NCBI GenBank assembly: GCA_012934845.2
Contig: WNNJ02003720.1
Location: 1 to 64,000 of the forward strand
Direction of reading: 5' to 3'
DNA length: 64,000 bases
Source of the DNA: Pomphorhynchus laevis
Taxonomy: Eukaryota > Acanthocephala > Palaeacanthocephala > Echinorhynchida > Pomphorhynchidae
The position numbers were made by a program, and so were the translations under genes. The notes beneath the pieces are model-generated. The model saw nothing but the letters and a program-made list of their open reading frames with translations, did no database searches and was not told the origin of the DNA. Below are positions 52,028 to 63,675 of this stretch, piece after piece (positions within the stretch are counted from its first letter, which is position 1; every line of letters begins with the position of its first letter).

Positions 52028-53428
52028 TTAGAGTCCATTATTATTAATTAAATTTTCTATTTCTGTGGTTTTAATATCATTCTTGCTAAACTCAATAGCA
52101 TCCAATCTTTTCATTAGGGGTATATACGCAATGGTTACGCAAAATATTATCATGTTCATGTAAGTAAATCCAATTGTGTGCATAATGGACCCAGCTACTA
52201 TTGGTCCCATGGCATAAGCCAAATTATAAGATATATCCACAATGGCATACGAACTACCATATACCGGAGAATGACGAGTGTCTGTCAGATGCCCTACCAT
52301 GGGTAAAATTGTTGTATCGATTATAGCATTACCGAAACATATTCCACTTATCGGTATCATTAATACCCAGTAATTTGTGCATATTGGTACAAAGACACAC
52401 ATAATAGCTTCTATGAGAAGTCCACTTGCAGCTATAGTCCATGGTCTATATGTCTGATGTTTCATCAGCCAAACAGATAGATACACGCCTATCCAGTGAG
52501 GCAGGAATGCTGGAAACCAGACGAAACCTATTTGCCAGCTCTGAGCTTTCATAGTTTTCATCATCCATATTGCAATCGTAGATTCGATAAATGCTAAACA
52601 TATGTTTGCTACGGATAGAGCTCCTGCACAAATAGCGATATACGGATCCATTAAAAGTTTCCAAATAGGTGTTGCGTGTGTGTATGCTCTTTTTCTGTCC
52701 ACAGATCCGCATTCACTAATATCTATATTTCTGTATTGTGAAATTATTAGAAAGAATATCAGATCACCTAATGCTATGCATGCCAAAATTAAAAAAGGAA
52801 TTCTACGGCCAAATAGTTGATAGAATATCCCGCCAAACGGAGGGGCAGCAAGTGTCCCAAATGAAATAAATGCAAGTGAAATACCAAGGGCAGTACTTCT
52901 TTCGTCGATTTCTGTAAACGTTTCGGCGATTAGGCTGAATCCACTTGTGTCAGCGAATGCACTACCAATTCCTTGGAGACACCGTGCGGATAATAGTATA
53001 CCATATCTATTGGAAAATGCAAATAATCCGGTTGATGAAGCTAACAAGGATAGCCCTACAAACATTGATTTTTTCGAACCAAATTGGTCTATAACGTAGC
53101 CGCTCATTGGACTTACAAACAACTGTAGAATTGCCTTAATTGCGAATATCAAGGTGAGGCTCATATCTTCATTATCAGCATGATCGTAAATGTATTCTTC
53201 TGCACCATCACTACTATTAGATGTTGATGTATTTCTATTTTGTGGACCGTAAGTTTGTTGACCAATCGAAGATTGTGATGAGCGATTTGAGTCAAGTTGA
53301 TCTTGATTACTGCTGTTAAGGAGACTAGGCAATATCGGAACGATAACCATGTAGATCATGTTGTCAAGCAAAAGCACAATACAAACTACAAGGAGTATAC
53401 ATTTCCTGAATAGATTATCAGAAATCAT
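52028..53428 (-). CDS. SLC18A3: vesicular acetylcholine transporter (VAChT, SLC18 family)
   Basis: Exchanges vesicular protons for cytosolic acetylcholine, loading synaptic vesicles. 466 residues, intronless, 12 predicted membrane segments of the MFS fold. TM1 holds LLLDNMIYMVIVPILP with the family Asp. A long glycosylation-prone Ser/Asn-rich lumenal loop follows (residues 34-90, with NRS, NTS and NSS sites). TM2 has IKAILQLFVSPMSGYVID, then ARCLQGIGSAFADTSGFSLI, LAFISFGTLAAPPFGGIFYQ and YAIVDISYNLAYAMGPIVAG. VAChT is favoured over VMAT by the single exon and by the ChAT gene downstream on the same strand. The cytoplasmic tail has an acidic dileucine-type EIENLI. The N-terminus before TM1 is only about 9 residues, short for the family. 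The frame is open upstream without another ATG. Confidence 0.95.
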   Translation of the reverse strand: MISDNLFRKCILLVVCIVLLLDNMIYMVIVPILPSLLNSSNQDQLDSNRSSQSSIGQQTYGPQNRNTSTSNSSDGAEEYIYDHADNEDMSLTLIFAIKAILQLFVSPMSGYVIDQFGSKKSMFVGLSLLASSTGLFAFSNRYGILLSARCLQGIGSAFADTSGFSLIAETFTEIDERSTALGISLAFISFGTLAAPPFGGIFYQLFGRRIPFLILACIALGDLIFFLIISQYRNIDISECGSVDRKRAYTHATPIWKLLMDPYIAICAGALSVANICLAFIESTIAIWMMKTMKAQSWQIGFVWFPAFLPHWIGVYLSVWLMKHQTYRPWTIAASGLLIEAIMCVFVPICTNYWVLMIPISGICFGNAIIDTTILPMVGHLTDTRHSPVYGSSYAIVDISYNLAYAMGPIVAGSIMHTIGFTYMNMIIFCVTIAYIPLMKRLDAIEFSKNDIKTTEIENLINNNGL

Positions 53429-53929
53429 GGGAATTAAAGATGATAAAAATCGTTGTAACTTAGTTCCCCTTATTTGCAGAAAGAGTATTAAAACATGTAG
53501 ACTTCTTGACCATCTCTTTACTTGTGACGATGGAGAAGAATTTGCTTTATCTTTATGCTACTAAATTAAAAAGACAGAAGACCCTATCATTAGTAATAAT
53601 ACTTAATTCAATTAAAAATACGTAATTCCTTGAAGAAAATTAACTTTAAATATAAATATTCCATTTATAGATATATGTCTGTAATAGTTTGTTTTCATAT
53701 GCATAAGTCAAACTATCTGAGAAGCACATGCGGATTATTAATATTTGATAACATATAGATGTGTGTTTATTTAGTACATATTGATATACGCACTAAATAT
53801 TGATATTTTAAATATATTTATATTTATTTATAATAAACATAAATATTTATTTTTATTAAAAATAAATTAAAACTATAAAGTGAAAACTTCTTCATGGATT
53901 AATAATAAACAATAAGCATTGCCTTAGAA

Positions 53930-54540
53930 TAAGAAACACTAAATAATCAAATTTCATCAGAGGAAAAATACGCCATTAGCGCGTATTTTGTCCCACTGCT
54001 ATGTTGGGCCGATGAATAGGGACTGAATTTGATAACATAACAGTTCCTCCTGATGACCTCTATTTCTATTAATAAGTCAATTCATAAATATTGACTTATA
54101 TTTTAAATTTTGTAAAAAAATAAATTAAAATTTAAATGATGTAAACATTTTGTAAAAATGTTTTAAATTTTATTTTTAAATGTTGTAAATTTGTTATTTT
54201 AAATTTTGGAACGAAGATAGAGTGTGAAAAACGTTTTATTTTAGCTATTTGTAATATTTCAATAGGTTCAGCTATTGTCTCCATGAAATCGAATAAATTT
54301 GATTTCTTCAAATCCAATTTATTTATGTAAATATCTAGAATAAAACGATTTTTACCCATTTTCTTCGTTCTTATAAATTTAACTTTAATTAACTTCTATT
54401 TTAAATTTTAGTAATAAATTTTAACTTGATATAAATATAAATTGTTTAAAATCTTATATAATTATTTATAATTATGTATCTTAATTTTTATTTATATACT
54501 ATTAAAAACGTAGACTCAATTAGCTGATCTGAATTATACG
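53930..54540 (+). repeat. dispersed repeat R2, plus copy with insert
   Basis: Starts tcaaatttcatcagagg with cgccattagcgcgtattttg, like 43775, and ends aaacgtagactcaattagct then gatctga near 54530. The middle (about 54110-54420) holds another repeat, with aggttcagctattgtctcc and atctagaataaaac, that recurs at 55840-56010. Confidence 0.55.
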
Positions 54541-54564
54541 TTCGCATTCATATAAAAGAAATAC

Positions 54565-54655
54565 AAATCCTATGTTTAGGCATAATAAATTATACACACG
54601 AGAAAATTTTTCCCGTGCGAATAATTTATCGTGTCTAAACCTAGGATTACATGGC
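54565..54655. repeat. 90-bp palindrome
   Basis: Arms aatcctatgtttaggc and its near reverse complement gtctaaacctaggatt, with an acgagaaaatttttcccgtg centre. Confidence 0.7.
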
Positions 54656-55129
54656 ACACGAATGTAATTTTAATAGAAATCATAACAATATTGATTTTTA
54701 TGTTTGTATTAATTTGTTTGTATTATGTATTTCCATGCTATAATTCCCCTCCTAGATTTTTGTTTTGTATCACATTCTTTAGTGTAGCAAAATTATTAGT
54801 TGAAATTAGTAGAACTAGCAGAAATACTAAAATATTCCTGTTCGCTCTATAGAGGAAATTTCTTTGTTTACTAGTTTCGACGATAATGCTTGGTCAATTC
54901 CGGAATCACATATACACTAGTATAATAAAAATTTTATTCTTCGTGATAGTTCAATTTATTTCAATAAATATGAAAAACGATATTTATCAGGCTCAATAAA
55001 GATCGAGTATTATAAATGTTATAAATATTAAATATAATAAGTATTTAAATAATATGGTAGATTTCAAAAGGGAATTTGAAGGTTTTGTATTTGAATTGTA
55101 CACTTATCGTTCAAAAGATTAACAGCATC

Positions 55130-55420
55130 ATGATCAGCGAGGATTGTAGCCAAGATCTTTTACATGCCCTTCACATAATAGAAGCCGGGCTTCTTCTTTG
55201 TTGAACGACAAGATCGCTAGCGAAACAGTTATGAAGCGAATCGGCAAATAGAAGTTGAGGCGACGGAGCTTCACATTTCATATCACCGCAACGAGTACTA
55301 CAATAGTCTGCGGAGGATGGACAGCGACTAGACGGACCAGCTTCAGTCAACCTTCGCGATTTGCGGCCGTACAGGGACACGACGCTGCCCACAATAGGAG
55401 GTAAACCGCTAAACCCTTAA
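55130..55420 (-). other. GC-richer patch upstream of VAChT, candidate exon or promoter
   Basis: The GC content and CpG number are clearly higher than in the flanks. The minus strand has an ORF (55392-55171) starting MGSVVSLYGRKSRRLTEAGP, rich in Ser, Cys and Arg, unlike any ChAT or VAChT sequence. It lies 1.7 kb upstream of the VAChT start, where the shared 5' exon of a cholinergic locus could be. No homology supports this, and it may be a transposon piece. Confidence 0.2.
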
Positions 55421-55500
55421 CTCACACTCATCGTACTGCTAGTTTTGTTGTTTGATTTTATTTTATTGACTCTGTATAATAATACATTTAATTTTAAAAA

Positions 55501-55707
55501 GAATTATTGGACCTAGATCAAAGAAAAGAGTGAAATTTTATTTGATATTTCGCTAATCTCTGTTAGAATCTTCAGAAAATTCTAATTCAAATTTTCTGAA
55601 GATGCTAACAGAGCTTAACGAAATATCAAATAAAATTTCACTATTTTCTTTGATCCAGGTCCAATAATTATTTATTAATAATAATGGATCATTATCAATT
55701 ATTTACA
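55501..55707. mobile_element. foldback element, relative of 30793-31000
   Basis: Hairpin arms gaattattggacctagatca and reverse complement, inner arms attttctgaagatgctaaca, then the tail attaataataatggatcatt. Same organisation and length (about 207 bp) as the 31-kb insertion. No clear target duplication was seen here. Confidence 0.65.
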
Positions 55708-55839
55708 ACTTTTCATTATCCAAAAATAATCTCCCACATTTAGTTTACAATAATAGATAAAACTAAAAGATATGTTATATTTGCAACCTTAACACCATGA
55801 TTACAATTATATTATCGTTTTGTAATTTCAAAGGAACGA

Positions 55840-56010
55840 CGAAAGGACGTAAAAATATTTTATTTTAAATTTGTAATATTTCAATAGGTTCAGATATAGT
55901 ATCCTGGAAATCAAATAAATTTGATTTTTGCATTAAAATTTATTTGTGTAAATATTTAGAATAAAAGTATTTGCTAATCTCTTTTCTTCGTTCTTTTAAA
56001 TTTTACAATA
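55840..56010 (+). repeat. repeat shared with 54190-54375
   Basis: Shares ttgtaatatttcaataggttc, aataaatttgattt and ttttcttcgttctt with the insert in the R2 copy at 54 kb. Confidence 0.5.
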
Positions 56011-58700
56011 CTATAGCAAAATAAGAAAGAAATTGATATTTTTAATTATATTATCATTCATGGAATTCACAGGTTTTTAAATTCTTTATATTTTTAATTA
56101 TTTTTAAATGCTTTTAAAGATTTTACATCAATACACTTTATATTTAACAAAAACATTACTGAAAGGAAATATGTCTTATTTTATTACATCAAAGGAAATA
56201 TGCCCATCGGGTGCACGATGCCACTTTTTCAATAAATTATATTAAATTTCACAAATCTATATTATTGTTTAAATATTCATTGTAATGAGACTGGATGTAA
56301 TTTTAATTAATTTATTAAATTTTGTCCATTCAGTATTAAATGATTATTTTATATTATTAACTTAAGAACTCATCGTCCAAGATAAAATATTGAAATGAGT
56401 AATTAATGTCAGGCAGATACAATTTTTAATGTGAAAAAGATTTTGCGAATTAAATCTTCGAAATCGCTTCTGCCGTATTGATCGTCAGATAAGTTAACTT
56501 GATAAATACAATTTGAACAATTTTCCATATTCTCCTGATGAGTACATTTTAGCTTTCGCAAAAGTTCTATACGTTTTCAGAATATATGTATGCTCTGCAG
56601 GCAAATAATTAAAATAACATGATTTAAATTTAACTGTAAATTTTATTGTACTCAATATTTGATGTTTAACTTAATTACATCTAAATCGCGATTAATTACA
56701 GCATAATTAATTCTGACTGTTCAATACAATTTAATACAATGTGGTTTAATACAATTTAGAAGCGATGATAAATAAAACTAGTTAATATAAGTTTTTCTTC
56801 CGTATAATACTTGCTTCTCGAATCTTTCGTTTATATTATAGTATTCGAAATTTATCATAGATATTTATATACTTTATAAGAAAGGAAGCAATTTAAAAAC
56901 TCTTTATTTCTAAAAAATATTTATCTAGCACTTTATGGGTAAAACTAAAGCGCCTTTTGTTGATAATGTTACTTTTAAGATTTTATCTAGAGTGGGTAAA
57001 TGTACTGTAATCTACAATGAGTTCAAGTATTTACGCTAATATAGATTTTTTAATTTCCAAGTTTGTGTGCAATTTCAATGATTTTTTACTGGCAGCTTAA
57101 TCTAATGCCACCAACTTAATTATGAATTATCGCACCAATACGATGAAAATTAAATATTGTTTTTGAAATTTTTTATACTTTATTTATAAATTATCTTTAG
57201 ATTAAAACATATTTTTAAACCAAATTTATTTATAATCGCGATTGGTTTATGAAAATAATAAATACCAATCCACTTATGAATATCCTTAATAGTATATAAT
57301 ATATAATAAAATTGTATTTAATTATATGTAACCATACAATTTTCTTGCACTAGAATTAAATAGAAAGACTATAGTATCGCCAACATTATTCTCGAAAATG
57401 TAATAATCTTTGTTTTTATTTAAATATCATTTATCATTACAATCTCGAGAATAATTTCATTGTATTTTAATTATATCCAAACAACTAATTAAAGATAATC
57501 AAATATAAACATTGCAAATAATTCTAATTATAAGTTATTAAACATTAATTTTACAGATATTTAGTAATTTTCCCTGCTTAAATTAGCTCAAAGGTGCCGG
57601 AAAATTATAACAAAGTGTTTTCTTTAAAATATAAATTATATTAATTCTAAAAAATACACATTATATGAGAATGCAAGAATTTTTAAAGATAAATCAAAGA
57701 CTTTCTGAGTATGCTATATTATCGTTAAATCATTCAAAGTTGTTTAATTTATATTCTTCAAATTAACCGATGTTATTTAATGTGCTGATAACACAAATCA
57801 AGCCGTTAATTGATCCTTGTTATATACAACATATACGTTTGAATTTTTAGTGATTAATATTAACTTGTTAATCGGATTTCCTAAAAGACATTTTTTTTGT
57901 CGGCGTTCACCTTCATAACCATTTTTTTTCATCGCTATAATTAGACATATATGATAAGAACGAAATTGTGTCAATAATTTTTAATAACTCAGTTATGTTC
58001 AACTAATTGTTGATTTAAAAAAATATACCATCAAAGAGGAAAAAGTAATGAATTCTAAGAAAAGCGTTAAAAGTATAATCGAACAGCATTGCTGAGCATC
58101 AAGGTTAAGTGAACAAATCAGATAGCAACAAGAAACATAAACGACGTTACGAAACAATAAGAAGTTCAAAAACACAAGAACAATAGAAATATAAAGAATG
58201 TAAAACAATAGGTTTGCAAATAAATTACGGAAAGTAAACAAATTATTATCAAATCGATAGTAAACTAATAATTACTTATATATAATATTAAAAGGTTGTG
58301 TTCAAACTCTATTTTATTAAATGCATTCTTTTGTACGTAATACGTATCATATAAATGTCTAAATTTTTGATTTATCAAGAGCGATACAATGATTATATTT
58401 AATTATACGATAAATGCTAGCGCTATAACTGAGATTTGTGTTGAATATTTGTATTGAAATATGTTTTTAGAGAACTTGTTTTATTTCCCCGATGTATGCA
58501 TGATTTCAGTTACCGAAAATGTAAAATAAGTTTTCGATAACTACATAATTTTATATATTAAATGTAGTTTCGACACAAGGTATTTTAATCATACAAACAA
58601 AGATTTACAATATTTGTATTTTTATATTACTATTCGAACGATATATCTGATTATAATAAACTTATTACAATAATTCTATACAATAAATCTATCCGCAAAC
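56011..58700. other. no recognisable feature
   Basis: Very AT-rich. Scattered short ORFs, e.g. minus 58241-57999 with hydrophobic FYILYISIVLVFLNFLLF, look like chance from AT-rich sequence. Confidence 0.4.
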
Positions 58701-58711
58701 TCAGCAATACT

Positions 58712-59571
58712 ATGCCTAAAGGTAAACCATCTACAAAACTTCGATTATGCCCATGTAATGGTAAATCAGCAAAATCTATTAACTGCAAATGCAAAAAAAC
58801 TAGTCGCATACGTATAGATTGTCAGGTTGCTAAGTGTGAAAACCGTCAAACTGTTTCATCACATAATATTGATATTACACAAGAGTTCAGTAAAACATCA
58901 TTTTCATGACACTATAAAAATTGGGAACGTAAATTATGAATTTATTCGCAATGAGATATTTCACGAAGACTATTATGATGCCTACAAGTCAGCTTACATT
59001 GAGGTACTACACTGAATTCCGAATAGTTTTAAACCACCATTGTCGAATGGAAGAAATATATTTATTTCAACGCTATTTAATCTTTTCAAGGAGTTCAATT
59101 AAAGTACAGGTGAAAATTGTAAGCCACTCCAACGTGCCACTGTATTATGTCAATCGATATCACAGAGAATTAAATCACGAAGGACAAATGTAATTCGTAA
59201 AACAATAGAGAGAAGGCTTCAATTGTTGGAGGAGCATCATATACAAGAATTATTATCGGAAACACTTTATCTCCAGAAACAACGTAAGAACGAAATAGAA
59301 TCGAGGAAAGAAATAATTCACTCAATAATTAAAAACGTAATCAAACTTTAAAAATGGATTGATAGGTAGAGCTACCCACCTCATAAAAAGCAAGGAATCT
59401 AGAAATTCTGTGTGGGTATTGGATCAGGAAATTGATGGAACAAGCGTGCGTGAGAAATTAAGAGAATTGCTCCCAAAAGCAACACCCGAAGATAAACAAT
59501 GTAGATTACATGTGACGATGATAGGATGGGATAAACATCATGCAATCAAATCTATGGATATGACTTATTAA
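58712..59571 (+). pseudogene. broken ORF cluster of unknown identity
   Basis: Consecutive plus-strand pieces in changing frames: MPKGKPSTKLRLCPCNGKSA with CxC-type cysteines (CPC, NCKCKK, CQVAKCEN); then IGNVNYEFIRNEIFHEDYYD; then PLYYVNRYHRELNHEGQ; then HLIKSKESRNSVWVLDQEID with VREKLRELLPKATPEDKQCR. Base composition and density suggest one decayed coding region, probably the ORF of a mobile element lying 5' of LINE-A copy 4. I do not recognise the family. Confidence 0.3.
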
Positions 59572-59589
59572 TACATAATAAATTCAGCA

Positions 59590-59690
59590 AAAAAGACGCG
59601 TTAGTTCACAGAACCCACGCGTCTTTTACATGTAAACGATTGCTGCATTTTTTTGGAATGTCTTAAAATGCAGCAATCGTTCAATTTTCA
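59590..59690. repeat. two hairpins (terminator-like shape)
   Basis: aagacgcgttagttcac with cacgcgtctt at 59592-59628, and aacgattgctgcattttttt with aaaatgcagcaatcgtt at 59634-59684. They follow directly on the broken ORF cluster. Role unknown. Confidence 0.6.
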
Positions 59691-59939
59691 GCAATTTTCA
59701 GCAAATTTGGAGCAGAATTCAGCAAGATTAGAGCAGTTCACATGTATTTCTAAGGGAATTTTGAATACTTTAGCTTCTAAGGTTAGTGTTTTGTTAAGCA
59801 ATGATAACGATGACAAGGAGTTACTTCCCCCACACCTAAGCTAAAAAATTTGGTTATCATTAAATTAGCTGAGCCTTTCGAAAGGCACAATCTCTATAAT
59901 TTATTCCTTTGAAGTTTTGTTGATCAATATCATAACATA

Positions 59940-62900
59940 ATTCTATTTAATCTGGTCAGATATTATGAATCAGAAATTAAAGTTTCGTTTGCCTCCCCTC
60001 GAATTGGCAAATGACTATAAAGAATACTTTGACAAAAATATCTCCATGCTTCGGAGCCTTACTGCAAAGACTATTATGGCTTCGTTGGAAGTTTCTAACC
60101 TGCCTTCACACTTGGAGCAATCTGATATTGACAATTTTTAAGCGTTGTTTAGAGTCTCGAATTTTCGTTCTGTCAAGGTGAGGGATGGATAAACCATTCC
60201 TATAGCTTTTGTCTCGGCCCCTACAGAAATTGCCCAGATATTGACTAGAACGGCATGTAACCCTTTTATGGGCTTCAATTTAAATTTTACAGTACTATCG
60301 AATGACGACATGACGTTCCCCCATTGCAATCAATGTCATGCATGGGAACACTGGGCGTCTATGTGCAATATAGATAAGACCTGCGGTTATTGTTCATCCA
60401 AACGATTGCATTGACATCGGTGGGAAGTGTTCATCATGCCACTGGGTGGACTAATTGTAAGGGTCCGAATCCTTCCTGGTCAAGGAGGTGTGAGGCCTTT
60501 AAGGCATATAGACTTAAGTTCTGTTCTCCTACTACAAAATCTCCGGTAAGTTATGTCGAATCATGCAGTAGAATGTCCGACAAGGAAATCCTTTATCTAC
60601 TAGACTCGCATAAACAGTCAATATTCAGGCAAATGGAACAGTTTTTTTCGAGTCATTTTTCCCTGTTATATGCTAATCCAATAATTTCTACTGCCACAGT
60701 ACCTGAATCTAATAAAATGGGGGCTTTGGCCCATACCGTGCCTCCACTAAAGAAAGGCGAGTATTTGTCCACTGCCCGTGGACAAATGCTCGCCCTGAAG
60801 AAAGTTGGTGTGGAAAGGGCAACCTTTCCGCCCTAGCTCTGTCTAGGGACAAGGCGATCCCACCCAATCTGACATAACACAATGCAGAGTACTCGTGAGC
60901 CTTTTTCATTGAGTATCCTTCAGTGGAATTTAAGAGGAGCTTCTGCCCTTATACTTCTATCTGGTAGAAATGCAGGTGTTATAGTCCTAAAGAAGACGCG
61001 GTCTAACCGCCTCCTCCAGAACATTACTCGAATCATACCTAAGCACATTTGTTCCCACTATACTCCGTACATAACCCTGCCTCACTTCTCTTCATCTCAT
61101 GGTCTTTTAATTCTAGTTAAATGCTCCGTAAGATCGTCCCTTCTACTCAACTATTCTTGTCTAGCCATTTCTTGTTTAGTAGTTTCACTCTGTAAGAACG
61201 GTAAACGCCTCACTCTAGCCAGGTCTACATCCGTCAAGGTGAGATTTACAAGAATCGTGACCTCTTGGATAGGATTATTGATAGCAGCTATGATATAGTA
61301 CTTGGGGACTTCAACGACAAAACTGGTGGTTGGATTAATGCAGCACTCTTCAGAGCCAGGAACGGTAAACTTATTCACAAACACTGTCCCCCACCTTTCA
61401 TTGCACATAACAAATTATCTCCTCGACTTATTACTGCTCCATGAGAGGTGGTTGTTAAAACCTTACTGTACGGAGAAGTCGCGACAACATCTGTCCGGCT
61501 CTCATGACTTCATTCGTTGGCGGATAGAAGAGGATTCCTGCTTCGAAGGAGATTCCACTTTGATGATATCACAGTGGCTTTCTTTTAGACAGCTATCCAA
61601 CGCTTCCTCCGAATTGTTAATGATAGTCTAACCGAATTTAATTCCTACCTCTCTTCGCAAGCTACCGCAATGCTTTCGACAACCTATAAAGGTCGTATTT
61701 ACAATCCCACTCCGACAAAACTCAAGACCTTAGCGTATATGCTCCGTCTTCCTAATAACAATGCGGCTAATAACAATGTTATTAGCCGCTATATCCGATG
61801 TGGCCGGCATCAACATCAGTAGACGAATTTTTATTACAAAAGAGGTTTCCGGTATCATCTCCTAAAGACCTGCGGCCCATTTCGATTCAGAATTCCCTCG
61901 TTCCGATCTACGAAAAAGCGATTGTGCGTAGAATCCGCGATCATCTGAATAAGCGAAATTTGATCCCACCAGGCTTCCATGGGTTAGTCAAAGATCGTTC
62001 AGTCCATTCAGCTGTAAGTGAAGTGCACCAGTTTTGTCAGGAGATTAGTCATCAACTTGCTGTGGCTGTTTTCCTTGATTTTTCTGCTGCATTTGATCGC
62101 ATCTCCCTTCCCTTGGTTATATCTTCACTCAGTCCCCTCGGGTTGCCTGCGAGAATTGTTAACAAGGTGGAGATTCCCCTTACACAGAGCGATTTTACTA
62201 TGAAGACGACCCTGATGCGCGTCATTTCTACCCTATTACGGAAGCGCCCCAAAGATCCTCTCTTTCTCCTATCTTGTTTCTTGCTGCCTCCATTGAACTC
62301 TTTAAAATATTTGACCGCGAACAACGTCTAGTGGTACACGTTGATGATACCACAGCCTTGTTCTCTGGACGCAGGTGCAAAGACGTAGTCTCAGACATCA
62401 GCTGGTTCTTTTTAAGATTAAAAGACAAGTTAGCCTGGTCCAATCTTATTATGAACTCCGCCAAATCGCAGGTAATTGTCTTCCATGGCACCCCTGCAAC
62501 AAATTTAAAAACTTAAAAGATTAGCAATCTTTGCCCTCTCCTCTATTTTGACTAATCACCCACTCCCTACCTTCACGAGTCGAGTAAAATACATTGGGTT
62601 CATCGTTACGGTGAACTGGTAGGTGAAGGCTGACCTGGATAGACTTAAGCGTATGCTGAAGAGAGCTAGATAGGCTCTGAAACTGGCCCAACATCTGTCC
62701 TTGAAAGGGAAACTCCGGTGCGCATCCGGGGCACTTGGGCTATCTCAGGATTAGTCTTCTTTTCTAGAGGACGTCCCCCAGAGCAAATGCTAAGGTTTCT
62801 CAAGTTCTTTGTCTCTCGTTTACCCAGCGTAGTTCGCCTCGATTTAACTCATCGGAGGTGAAATACCCTGGGTTGTTAAGTCAAAAGCGGGCGTTTTGGA

Positions 62901-62960
62901 TTGCCTTGAGGTCTCAGATCCCACCGGACCTCAGGCTATTATGATAGAGAACTGAACAGA
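59940..62960 (+). mobile_element. LINE-A copy 4, fullest copy
   Basis: ORF1 from 59965 (MNQKLKFRLPPLELANDYKE), with a CCHC zinc knuckle CNQCHAWEHWASMC near 60325 and a second Cys/His segment ending NCKGPNPSWSRRCEAF. A 148-residue open stretch follows to 60836. ORF2 from 60882: endonuclease start FSLSILQWNLRGASAL, a LGDFN-like block near 61305, a linker that is largely deleted compared with copy 3 (the part matching about 41640-42055 is missing), reverse transcriptase from 61798 (DLRPISIQNSLVPIYEKAIV, VFLDFSAAFDRISL) and a VHVDDTTALFSG catalytic block near 62335. The C-terminal region runs to about 62850. Stops and frameshifts make it inactive. Confidence 0.82.
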
Positions 62961-63670
62961 AAAGGAAAAATGATCTCTGACAAGATTTTGATTTGTTTTT
63001 CTTTTTTTGTCAGTATTTATTTAACCGCTGTGTTATTTTTTTAAGAAAATCTTTATTTTACATTGTATGATTACGTTTTGTATGATTAGTAAGAAATTTG
63101 ACGTTTGATTATACTTTTAACGTTTTTCTTAGAATTCAATACTTTTTCCTCTTCGAAAGTATATTTTTTAAATCAACAATTATTTGAGCACAACTAATTG
63201 AGAATCATACTCTTGTTAGGAATCATACACTGATTGGGAATCATAAACTGATTCCCAATTATTTAAGATACGTAGACTGGTATCTACTTTACCTACAATT
63301 TTACTAAACTTACTTTCTAAGATCATGTAGAACAGATCCAAAGTGGTTCGAGCCTTTAACCACAGTGATTAACCAAAATTCATTGCCTCGAATGATAGGA
63401 TAAAAAAATTAGATAAAGAAACAAGACAATTAATTGAACTGCCATTGAGTAATGCGTGTTTTGGTATTTTGAACCCAAGTAGAAAAGGAACATTTGAATT
63501 TGACAACTCACCAAAAGTGTGCACCCTTGTAGAAGGATCAAACGAGGATAGTCCGTAATAGGCAGATGGACACGCAAAAACATATACAGTTTACAAAATA
63601 TATCATACACTCAAATAACAGATCCATTGATAAACAAGTCGACACGAGACATGAAACATGATTATTGTAA
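62961..63670. other. no recognisable feature
   Basis: Includes a short direct repeat (attgagaatcatact, attgggaatcata) at 63195-63260. No supported ORF. Confidence 0.4.
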
Positions 63671-63675
63671 ATCTT

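Noticed and set aside
52446-52820. Alternative-frame ORFs within VAChT
   Set aside because: They are shadows of the 466-residue frame, which alone shows family homology.
57999-58241. Hydrophobic 80-residue minus ORF resembling a membrane protein
   Set aside because: AT-rich DNA readily gives Phe/Ile/Leu/Tyr-rich frames, and there is no family match or start context.
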